Source: CAYNHZ01 sp964397445 (GTDB lineage Bacteria > Bacteroidota > Bacteroidia > Bacteroidales > UBA932). Taken from it: 64,000 bases of DNA. Positions 37,300-45,299 of the stretch are shown in pieces (positions within the stretch are counted from its first letter, which is position 1; each line of letters opens with the position of its first letter). A program made the translations under genes and the position numbers. The stretch is taken from positions 46,056 to 110,055 of the forward strand of contig CAYNHZ010000005.1 in assembly GCA_964397445.1 (NCBI GenBank). The letters are read 5' to 3'. Under the pieces are notes generated by a model. It did not search any database and was not told the DNA's origin. It saw only the letters and a program-made list of their open reading frames with translations.

Positions 37300-40200
37300 A
37301 TGAAAAAGATCAGACTATTTTTAACAGGTCTATTGCTTGTGATGACTACTTCTGCATTTGCGCAGAATATCACAGTTACTGGAACTGTTACTGATGCTAC
37401 TACTGGAGAGACTGTAGTCGGGGCTTCAATTCAGCTCAAAGGCAGTACAACTCAGTGGGCAATGACAGATGATCTTGGAAACTATAAATTATCAGTGCCC
37501 TCAAATGGTGTATTGGTAGTTAGCTTCCTTGGTTATACGACCCAAGAGATCCCTGTTAATAACAGGACTAATATCTCAGTTGCTCTTAAATCTGAAGCAG
37601 AATCACTTGATGACGTTATCGTTGTTGCGTATGGTACTGTTAAGAGAGAGGCAAAAACAGGGTCAGTGTCTTCTGTAAAAGGAGATGTCATAGCAGAAGC
37701 TCCGGTATCATCAGTTGACAAAATGTTAGCAGGTAAGATGGCCGGTGTTCAAGTTACAGCATCTTCCGGACAGCCGGGCGCAAGTGCCGATATTCGTATT
37801 CGCGGTACATCCTCATTGAACGCAGGGAACAACCCTCTATGGGTAGTTGATGGTATTCCTGTTATGTCAGGTGACCAAAGTTATTTTAATAACACCAACA
37901 ACGCAATGACAGCTGTTAACCCTAACGATATTGAGTCAATCACTGTATTGAAGGACGCAGCTGCATCATCTATTTATGGTTCACGTGCAGCTAATGGGGT
38001 TATCCTTGTTACTACCAAAAGCGGTAAGGCAGGTAAAGCCAAATTTACAGCTCGTGTAAAAGTAGGTGCTTCTCAACTTGCAAATGACAATAATTATGGT
38101 GTAATGAATGGTCATCAACTACTTAATCACCAACGTTTGGCAGCTGTCAATGGTGGTTACAATCCAGATGATCCTACATCTCCTTACTATCGTCCTATGA
38201 CTCTACTCAATGGACAACTTACCAATTGGATGAAAGCTTTCACAAAGGTTGGTATTCTTCAAGAGTATGAGATTAACGCATCTGCAGGTAATGATAAAGG
38301 TAAATTCTACTCATCATTGTCTTATCAGAAGAATGACGGTATAGTTTATGGCATCGATTTCCAGAAATTTACAGGTCGTGTTAACTCAGACTATAAGCTT
38401 ACAAAAACCTTGGAAATGGGTACACGTATCAATTTGGCATACACTAATTCAAACGACGTAGCGATGCAAAGTTTGTATTATGTCAACCCTCTTTGGGCAG
38501 GTCAAAATATTTTGCCTTGGACCCCTTTCTATGATAAAGATGGTAACTACAATACATTTATATCTGAAAACAGTAACTCCAATCCTCTTTACACAGCATT
38601 GGTAAGTGATGATCAGTGGGAGAAACAATTCCGTACTCAAGCTACTTTCTATTTGCAATGGGAGCCTATTAAAGGTTTAGTTATTAAGACTAACAACTCT
38701 GCAGAAGGTACATTTGGCGAAGGTCGTCGTTATTGGGGACCTAAACCAGGAGGTTCAACAGGTACGCTACAGTCCTCTACATCTCAGTATCTTCAGTTGA
38801 CCACTTCAAATACTATTTCTTATGGTAATCAATGGGGTGATCACTCATTCAGAGTAATGGCTGGACAAGAGGCTATGCGTTCAACTTATCACTCATACTA
38901 TATGTATGCACCTGATATCGACAATAAGATCCCTTATCCTACAACATCTAACCCTGCAAAGGACGAGATTGGCTACTCATATTCAGCTGAGACATTGATG
39001 TCTGTATTCGGAAACATTGACTATAACTATGCTTCAAGATACTTTATCCAAGCATCTGTTCGTGGTGACGGTAGCTCTCTTTTCGGAGCTAATAACAGAT
39101 GGGGCCTTTTCTGGTCAGTAGGAGGTTCTTGGAATATTCATAATGAAAGATGGATGAAAGGTGCTTCAAACTGGTTAAGCACAATGAAGCTTCGTGCAAG
39201 CTACGGTGTTAATGGTAACAATAACATCTCTCCTTACAGAGCTTATGGTGTTTACGCTGCTACTACCTATAATGGAATGACCGGTATGCTTCCTTCAACT
39301 CCTTCAAATGATAACCTCTCTTGGGAAAAGAACTATACCTGGAACGTAGGTTTGGATTTAGGATTCTTCTCAAACAGACTTAATTTCCAATTTGATGCAT
39401 ATAGCCGTGAAACACGTGATATGCTTCTTAGCAAACAAGTTCCTCAAACTTCAGGGTTCAGCTCTAACTTTATGAACATCGGTTCTATGAAGAATACTGG
39501 TGTTGAAATCCAATTAGATGCAGACATTATCTCAACAAGTGATTGGAATTGGAATGTTGGTGTTAACTTTGCTTGGAATAAAACCAAAATTCTTAATTTA
39601 GGAGACGTTAAAGAGATGACAGCTGCTGAGTCAAGACTAAGACACGTTGTTGGAAAACAATTCTATACCTATTATCTACGCGATTATTACGGAGTTAACC
39701 CTTCAAACGGACAAGCTTTGTTCCGCGCGAAAGATCCTAATTTCCCAGATGATGAAAGCAAATATATTCTTACAAGCGATTTTAATAAAGCTCGTTATGT
39801 ATATGCAGGTTCTCCTGAACCTAAATTCTTCGGAGGTATAAACACATCTCTTTCTTGGAGAGGTTTGTCTTTGAGTGCTTTCTTTGAATACAAAACAGGT
39901 AATAAAGTATATCTTCTTGAAAATAGATACATCACATCTGATGGTAACCAAATGGGTACAAATCAGACACTTCTATCTCTTAACCATTGGAAACAACCAG
40001 GTGACACAGGTGTTATGCCCAGACCTTATGCAGGTAATAACTCTAACTCTTACTCATTCGGAAGTACCCGTTGGTTGCAAGATGGTAGCTATATTCGTAT
40101 AAAAGATATTACTCTTTCATACTCGCTTCCTAAGAAAGCTTTGGATAAGATCAAAATACAAGGACTTAAATTATATGTAAGCGGTCTTAACTTATACACT

Positions 40201-40308
40201 TTCCACGATGTTGACGCTTGGGATCCTGAGCGTGGTACAGATGGTACCGGTGCAGGTATTTATCCTATGACTAAGACTATTGTCGGTGGTATAGAATTAT
40301 CATTCTAA
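37300..40308 (+). CDS. SusC/RagA-like TonB-dependent outer-membrane transporter
   Basis: A 1002-residue TonB-dependent transporter with a signal peptide (about 1-22, SAFAQ), a beta-sandwich (VTGTVTDATTGETVVGASIQ), the TonB-box region LDDVIVVAYGTVK, a plug with IRGTSSLNAGNNPLWVVDGI and SSIYGSRAANGVILVTTKSG, and a barrel ending in Phe. It is clearly distinct from the SusC at 33479 in length and barrel sequence, so the two probably take different substrates. Its SusD partner follows after 19 bases, then two further lipoproteins, forming a four-gene surface-uptake operon. Confidence 0.96.
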   Translation: MKKIRLFLTGLLLVMTTSAFAQNITVTGTVTDATTGETVVGASIQLKGSTTQWAMTDDLGNYKLSVPSNGVLVVSFLGYTTQEIPVNNRTNISVALKSEAESLDDVIVVAYGTVKREAKTGSVSSVKGDVIAEAPVSSVDKMLAGKMAGVQVTASSGQPGASADIRIRGTSSLNAGNNPLWVVDGIPVMSGDQSYFNNTNNAMTAVNPNDIESITVLKDAAASSIYGSRAANGVILVTTKSGKAGKAKFTARVKVGASQLANDNNYGVMNGHQLLNHQRLAAVNGGYNPDDPTSPYYRPMTLLNGQLTNWMKAFTKVGILQEYEINASAGNDKGKFYSSLSYQKNDGIVYGIDFQKFTGRVNSDYKLTKTLEMGTRINLAYTNSNDVAMQSLYYVNPLWAGQNILPWTPFYDKDGNYNTFISENSNSNPLYTALVSDDQWEKQFRTQATFYLQWEPIKGLVIKTNNSAEGTFGEGRRYWGPKPGGSTGTLQSSTSQYLQLTTSNTISYGNQWGDHSFRVMAGQEAMRSTYHSYYMYAPDIDNKIPYPTTSNPAKDEIGYSYSAETLMSVFGNIDYNYASRYFIQASVRGDGSSLFGANNRWGLFWSVGGSWNIHNERWMKGASNWLSTMKLRASYGVNGNNNISPYRAYGVYAATTYNGMTGMLPSTPSNDNLSWEKNYTWNVGLDLGFFSNRLNFQFDAYSRETRDMLLSKQVPQTSGFSSNFMNIGSMKNTGVEIQLDADIISTSDWNWNVGVNFAWNKTKILNLGDVKEMTAAESRLRHVVGKQFYTYYLRDYYGVNPSNGQALFRAKDPNFPDDESKYILTSDFNKARYVYAGSPEPKFFGGINTSLSWRGLSLSAFFEYKTGNKVYLLENRYITSDGNQMGTNQTLLSLNHWKQPGDTGVMPRPYAGNNSNSYSFGSTRWLQDGSYIRIKDITLSYSLPKKALDKIKIQGLKLYVSGLNLYTFHDVDAWDPERGTDGTGAGIYPMTKTIVGGIELSF

Positions 40309-40327
40309 CAATTAAAAGAATTTGAAA

Positions 40328-41818
40328 ATGAAAAAAATAACAATCATAGCACTATTTGCGACATTGGTTCTTTCAGGATGTAAAAATTTCCTGATTGAAG
40401 AGCCGATATTGACTCAGAGTACTCAATTAGCTCTATCAGACTATAATGGTCTTGACAAAGCTATCGGCGGTGCTTACTCTCCTCTTGCTTCCGGTTCTTG
40501 GTATGGAGCAGGTTGGGTATTAGAAGCTGAAATGCGTGCCGGCAATGGAAAAAACCCTTATAAGAGTGATTTCCGTTCAGGTCGTATGGAAACAGGTTAT
40601 ACTATGAACTATAACGAAAGTTCAACATCAGGACTTTGGGGCTTTGCCTATTATCTGATCTCTTCAGTAAATAACGTTATTCAAGTTATTGATACTAAGG
40701 GAACTGAGTTGATTAAGACCGGTGTTACCCAACAAGATATCAATAACATCAAAGCTGAAGCTTTAGCACTTCGCGCTCTTGCTCACTTCGATCTAATGCG
40801 TACCTATGCTACTGCTCCTGTAAGGGGTGGTGATAAAATGGGTGTTCCACTTATCCTTATAACAGACAAGTCTGCTAAAGAGATGCCTGCAAGAAATACA
40901 GTAGCTGAAGTTTATACTCAAATAGAGAAAGACCTTGTAGATGCTGAACAACTTATGGCTGACACATATGCTCGTAAAGGTGGTACTGATGCTAATTCAA
41001 CATTCAATAAAGTATCTATTCAAGCACTTTTAAGCCGTGTGTATCTATACAATCAAAAATGGCAACTTGCTGCTGATTATGCAACTAAAGTTATTGATAG
41101 CAAAAAGTACACCCTATGGTCTGCTACTGAGTATGCTACAATTTGGGGAAAAGATGCTCCTACAGGTGAAGTAATTTTTGATGTTTATGGTATCAAAGCT
41201 AACTCTTACGATGCTTATTGGGAAGGACCTTCTCATATGACCAATCCTGCAGGATATGCTGACTGTGCCGCTTCTGTTCAATTAACCGACCTTTTTGAAG
41301 CCGGCGATATTCGCGGTATCAAAGGTACACGTGGCAAAGCAGGTTCTGAAAATGCACTTTTCGTGACAGATAGTGACGATAAGTCAGGTGGCGAACTTTG
41401 GACAATGAAATACCAAGGCAAAGGTTTAGGTGATGCAATCAATACTCCTGACGTGAATAATACTATTCTTATTCGTTTGTCTGAGATGTATTTGATACGT
41501 GCAGAGGCAATTGCTAATGGAGCTGTTATATCAGGTACATCAGCAGTAGCAGATATTAACGCTATCAGAACTAAACGTAATGCTTCTCTTATCTCTTCAG
41601 CCGGTCCCGCAACTGTTGCTCTTGAGCGTCGTCTTGAGCTTAACTTCGAAGGTCACCTTTGGTTTGACCTTGCTCGTACTACAGGTGTTGTTGATTATGA
41701 TGACCTTACTGTTGCTGCTTCTAAACATCTTGCACCAGATAGTAAATACTGGGCACTTCCTATTCCTAAGAGGGAAACGGATGTTAATAAAAATCTTGTT
41801 CAGAACCCTGGTTACTAA
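40328..41818 (+). CDS. SusD/RagB-like surface lipoprotein
   Basis: A 496-residue SusD lipoprotein. The signal ends VLSGC with lipidated C18. Typical features are a TPR-like helical region (about 95-240, ALALRALAHFDLMRTYATAP), an ending with LERRLELNFEGHLWFDLART and the classic C-terminal NLVQNPGY. I start at ATG 40328; a TTG at 40322 would add two residues. It pairs with the SusC immediately upstream and lies 6 bp before the Calx-beta lipoprotein. Confidence 0.95.
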   Translation: MKKITIIALFATLVLSGCKNFLIEEPILTQSTQLALSDYNGLDKAIGGAYSPLASGSWYGAGWVLEAEMRAGNGKNPYKSDFRSGRMETGYTMNYNESSTSGLWGFAYYLISSVNNVIQVIDTKGTELIKTGVTQQDINNIKAEALALRALAHFDLMRTYATAPVRGGDKMGVPLILITDKSAKEMPARNTVAEVYTQIEKDLVDAEQLMADTYARKGGTDANSTFNKVSIQALLSRVYLYNQKWQLAADYATKVIDSKKYTLWSATEYATIWGKDAPTGEVIFDVYGIKANSYDAYWEGPSHMTNPAGYADCAASVQLTDLFEAGDIRGIKGTRGKAGSENALFVTDSDDKSGGELWTMKYQGKGLGDAINTPDVNNTILIRLSEMYLIRAEAIANGAVISGTSAVADINAIRTKRNASLISSAGPATVALERRLELNFEGHLWFDLARTTGVVDYDDLTVAASKHLAPDSKYWALPIPKRETDVNKNLVQNPGY

Positions 41819-41824
41819 TATATT

Positions 41825-42709
41825 ATGAATAATAAAATGAAAAAAATATTTACATTTCTAAGCATTGTCATATTTGGGGCTTCGATGACGGTTTCTTGTA
41901 ATCTTAACGACAATCCCAAGTTTAATGACAAGGACGCTTTTGTAGCTTTTGATAAAGCGACAGCTACTATTAAAGAGGATGGAGGTGCAATCGAAATTCC
42001 TGTTACCTTAGCATCTGTTAAAGGCATTGCTGCAACAGTTAGCTATGAGTCTGTTGACGGTACAGCTAAGGTAGGAGAAGATTTCGAACTTGTAGATCCT
42101 CAAGCTACCCTTACTTTCTCAGCTGAGGCACGTACTCAATATGTGAAGGTTAAGATTCTTCCTAAAACAGGTCTATATACCGGTGACCTTAAATTTACAT
42201 TGCAGTTTAAATCAACAGGTGATGTAAAAGCTGGTGCAGAAAGTACTTGTACTATTACTATTGTTGATAATGATCACCCTCTTACTTTTGTTCTTGGTGA
42301 TTATAAAGCAATGGGTAAGGACAATAACAATAAGGATGTTGAATGGACTATGACACTTAAGAAAGATCCTAAGGATATTAATGTTGTTTGGTTCTATAAT
42401 ATTGCAAATCTTGGTGATTGGGCAGGTGACGACATTATGTATTATGGTGTTGTTAGTGCTGATAAAAAGACAATCACTTTACCTATTGGGCAAAAATCCG
42501 AGTACAAATACAAAGGGACTACTCCTGTTTCATTCTTCGCGCTTACTGATGGTGGTACTAAATATGCTACAGAAGGTAAGATGGTTGTAAATATCGAGAA
42601 TGGTGGGAAAAATTTAATTTTTGACAAAGAATTAGGTTTTTATTGTCTTATCGAAGGTGCAGGCTGGGTAGGTTTCATAATGCCCGGAATTACAGCGGTT
42701 AAAAAATAA
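41825..42709 (+). CDS. Lipoprotein with Calx-beta domain
   Basis: A 294-residue lipoprotein (lipobox TVSC, C25 from this start, or C21 from the ATG at 41837). Residues about 40-140 form a Calx-beta domain, with the recognisable DGTAKVGEDFELVDPQATLT and ending ITIVDND. The remainder (about 145-294) is a beta-rich domain of no family I recognise, with FVLGDYKAMGKDNNNKD. Position directly after SusD suggests a surface binding protein that helps the SusC/SusD pair (inference). Confidence 0.82.
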   Translation: MNNKMKKIFTFLSIVIFGASMTVSCNLNDNPKFNDKDAFVAFDKATATIKEDGGAIEIPVTLASVKGIAATVSYESVDGTAKVGEDFELVDPQATLTFSAEARTQYVKVKILPKTGLYTGDLKFTLQFKSTGDVKAGAESTCTITIVDNDHPLTFVLGDYKAMGKDNNNKDVEWTMTLKKDPKDINVVWFYNIANLGDWAGDDIMYYGVVSADKKTITLPIGQKSEYKYKGTTPVSFFALTDGGTKYATEGKMVVNIENGGKNLIFDKELGFYCLIEGAGWVGFIMPGITAVKK

Positions 42710-42733
42710 TTATTAAAGCAAAATAGATTTAAA

Positions 42734-44485
42734 ATGAAAAAATTATTATATAGCCTATTATGCGTAGCTTTAGTGGCTGTGAGTTGTACTAAATTTCAAG
42801 ATGAAAAGTCTGATCCTGTTATTGCAGGGAGCGAAATGACAATAGCATTGGTTGCTCCTATCGGAGGCAGCGCTTCAGATTCATCTTTTATTGCAACTTT
42901 CACTGCTCCTGAAGGGACTACATTCTACTCCTATCTTGTTGAGGCAGGTAATTCTGCCAAAGATTTGGATTCTATGAAACTATTCCAAGTTAAGTACAAA
43001 GGTTTAGCTGCTAAAACTATAAAGTTTACTGAGACTACAAAAAGCACTGAAATCGTACTTAAAGGTTTAGAGCCTAACACTACTTACCAAGTGTATGCAA
43101 TTGCTGCAAACGCTCAAGGTACAGTTGGTCCTATTGTTAATAAGAGTATTACAACTACTAACCACCTTGCTCCTCAGCCAAAAACATTTACTGTTGATGC
43201 TGCTAAGGGGACAGCTGCTGTTACTTTTAACGATGTAGTTCTTCGTGGTGATAAGAGTACAGCTTTTGCTCACGTTACTTACTATCGTATCAATGATAAA
43301 GCAAAGGTTCAAGAGATCGTTATGCCTGAGACAGGTATTTCAATCAAAGGTAAAGTTGTTACATTCACTATTCCTTTCTATGCTAATGGTGCTTTTGCAA
43401 CCGTTACTTGGGATGAGGGATGCTTTGTAAACGGAGTTGGTGCAAAAGTACCTGCATACACTGCTAAAGGTATTGATGATCCTACAAAACCAAAAGGGGT
43501 AACTTTGAGATTCCCTACTAAAACCTGGAAGATCTCCCTTCCTATGGTTAAAAATGCATCTGGTAATCTTATAAGGATGCCTAAAGATTCTACCATTCTA
43601 TTTACTGACTATAAAACTTTCTTCCCTGAGTTTGTTGCTGATAGTGTTGTGTTAGCAACTGCTGATAAACTTGTGTCGATGAGTTACGTTGAGAGTAATA
43701 GAGTTGTTACCCGTATTCTTAATAAGACTACTCATTATGATTTTGATAAAGATACTATGTTGTATGTAGGTATTCCTGAAAAACCTAATTTTGGTGCATA
43801 TATCGACATCGAGATCAAAGAGGGTGCATTCTTAGATGCTTTTGGTAATCCTAATGAAACTTTCACCACAAAAAATAACTATATGTATTCTTATGGCATT
43901 ACACTTAATGATGTCGTAGGTACTTATACTTTTACCGGTGAATCGTTGGTTAAGAAACCTTGGGCGATGTCAGAAACAGATATCGTTATTACTAAAGCTG
44001 TAAAGGCAGGGCACGTATATATTAAAAATCTTGGTGCATTCTTGGCCGCAAGGTATCCAGCTTATAATATTAATATTTCCTCTATTAAAACTATTAACGC
44101 TCGTTTAGATGGTGATAATGGTATTCTTTATATCCTTCCTAATCAACCTACAGGTTTAACTTGCGATCTTGCAGGTGATGGAAAGATTACTGAGATACGT
44201 ATTATGGCAGCTATATTAGATGGTAGTTCTCTATATTTTAGTGATAAAGAAGAGATACAATTATCAATTCACACTCCGGGTGTTATCACAGCTAACCACG
44301 GTTTTGGTCCTAGTACAATACCTACAACACCTAATGCTTTAGGTTATTGGGCTGTTGATCCTGCAACTCAAAAGTTAGTTAATTTTGTTGATATTTGGGA
44401 TTACTTTGTAGGAACTCGCGCAGGACAAAAAGCTCCATTCTATGCTCCAAGTAATGCGAAAAAGAGTTTTTCGTTCAAGCTATAA
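42734..44485 (+). CDS. Large surface lipoprotein with fibronectin-III-like domain
   Basis: A 583-residue lipoprotein (lipobox AVSC, C18). Residues about 30-145 look like a fibronectin type III or Ig-like domain, ending LKGLEPNTTYQVYAIAANAQ. The middle region includes another Ig-like stretch (VTFNDVVLRGDKSTAFAHV). The C-terminal half (about 390-583, DVVGTYTFTGESLVKKPW) is unrecognised. It is the last gene of the susC operon before a terminator and is likely displayed on the surface to bind the substrate. No catalytic motif is visible. Confidence 0.78.
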   Translation: MKKLLYSLLCVALVAVSCTKFQDEKSDPVIAGSEMTIALVAPIGGSASDSSFIATFTAPEGTTFYSYLVEAGNSAKDLDSMKLFQVKYKGLAAKTIKFTETTKSTEIVLKGLEPNTTYQVYAIAANAQGTVGPIVNKSITTTNHLAPQPKTFTVDAAKGTAAVTFNDVVLRGDKSTAFAHVTYYRINDKAKVQEIVMPETGISIKGKVVTFTIPFYANGAFATVTWDEGCFVNGVGAKVPAYTAKGIDDPTKPKGVTLRFPTKTWKISLPMVKNASGNLIRMPKDSTILFTDYKTFFPEFVADSVVLATADKLVSMSYVESNRVVTRILNKTTHYDFDKDTMLYVGIPEKPNFGAYIDIEIKEGAFLDAFGNPNETFTTKNNYMYSYGITLNDVVGTYTFTGESLVKKPWAMSETDIVITKAVKAGHVYIKNLGAFLAARYPAYNINISSIKTINARLDGDNGILYILPNQPTGLTCDLAGDGKITEIRIMAAILDGSSLYFSDKEEIQLSIHTPGVITANHGFGPSTIPTTPNALGYWAVDPATQKLVNFVDIWDYFVGTRAGQKAPFYAPSNAKKSFSFKL

Positions 44486-44511
44486 GCTATTATAGAAGTA
44501 CTTAATATTTT

Positions 44512-44544
44512 AGGGGATGACTTTTGGGTTGTCCCCTTTTTTTT
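44512..44544 (+). terminator. Rho-independent terminator after the susC operon
   Basis: AGGGGATGAC (44512-44521) pairs with GTTGTCCCCT (44528-44537), 10 bp with two G-T pairs, followed by an eight-T run. It separates the susC operon from the protease unit. Confidence 0.88.
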
Positions 44545-44585
44545 AAATATTTGCAAATAAATCAGACCTTGTACTCTTCTTTTAT

Positions 44586-44593
44586 TATCTTTG
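44586..44593 (+). promoter_or_regulatory. Candidate -7 box for the secreted-protease unit
   Basis: TATCTTTG fits TAnnTTTG and lies 19 bases before the ATG at 44613, after the terminator. No -33 TTTG at proper spacing. Confidence 0.45.
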
Positions 44594-44612
44594 TGACTAA
44601 AACAAACTTCTT

Positions 44613-45272
44613 ATGAAACAAATTTTAATTACACTGTTTATTTCCTTTTTATCAATTTCTGTTTATTCACAGGATTGTTTAACCACATGGCCTTATATCT
44701 ACCCCGAGTTTCAAGATGGGACTATCTATATGAGCGGCGGACAAAAAATTAATCACAAAATGAATGTTCACGTTCTTTATGGAAGATTACATTATATAGA
44801 TGGGGCAATCATTAAAGAGGCTTTATCAAACGATATTATTTATATTGAGATAGCAAATGATCGTTATATGTTTGTGAATGGAGATATTATGAAGATTGTC
44901 GGAAACAGAGAAAAAGGATTTGTTGCTACCCACGTTACGGCTGATCTTCAAAGACTTAATGAGACCGGTGGTGCATATGGAACATCCTCTACCTCTTCTG
45001 CTACCCGCAAATTAACCTCTGTAGATATTCCTGGCGCAAACAGAAATCATATGGAGCTTAGAGAGGGTAAAAATGCAGGAGCGTCCCTTGATCTAATTTA
45101 TAAATATTACATAGTTACTAATGGAAGTGTCTATGAAGCCACTAAAAAAGGGATAGAATCACAATTATCTCCTGAGAGAAAAGCTGAGTTTAAAACTTTC
45201 TTAAAAGCTAATAAAATACGCTGGAAAGATCCTCAAAGTCTTTTAAAATTATTAGATTTCTTGAACAAATAG
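44613..45272 (+). CDS. Exported protein of unknown function
   Basis: A 219-residue protein with a clear signal peptide (QILITLFISFLSISVYSQD). I do not recognise a domain. The mature part begins with DCLTTWPYIYPEFQDGTIYM, has a beta-rich first half and a Ser/Thr-rich stretch (GAYGTSSTSSATRKL, about 121-135), and ends in a charged helical segment (SQLSPERKAEFKTFLKANKI). No catalytic motif and no lipobox. It lies 27 bp before the subtilase gene, so the two are likely cotranscribed and may act together, for example as a chaperone or inhibitor of the protease (speculative). Confidence 0.75.
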   Translation: MKQILITLFISFLSISVYSQDCLTTWPYIYPEFQDGTIYMSGGQKINHKMNVHVLYGRLHYIDGAIIKEALSNDIIYIEIANDRYMFVNGDIMKIVGNREKGFVATHVTADLQRLNETGGAYGTSSTSSATRKLTSVDIPGANRNHMELREGKNAGASLDLIYKYYIVTNGSVYEATKKGIESQLSPERKAEFKTFLKANKIRWKDPQSLLKLLDFLNK

Positions 45273-45299
45273 CAGATTAATCTGACTTTATTTATTTTT

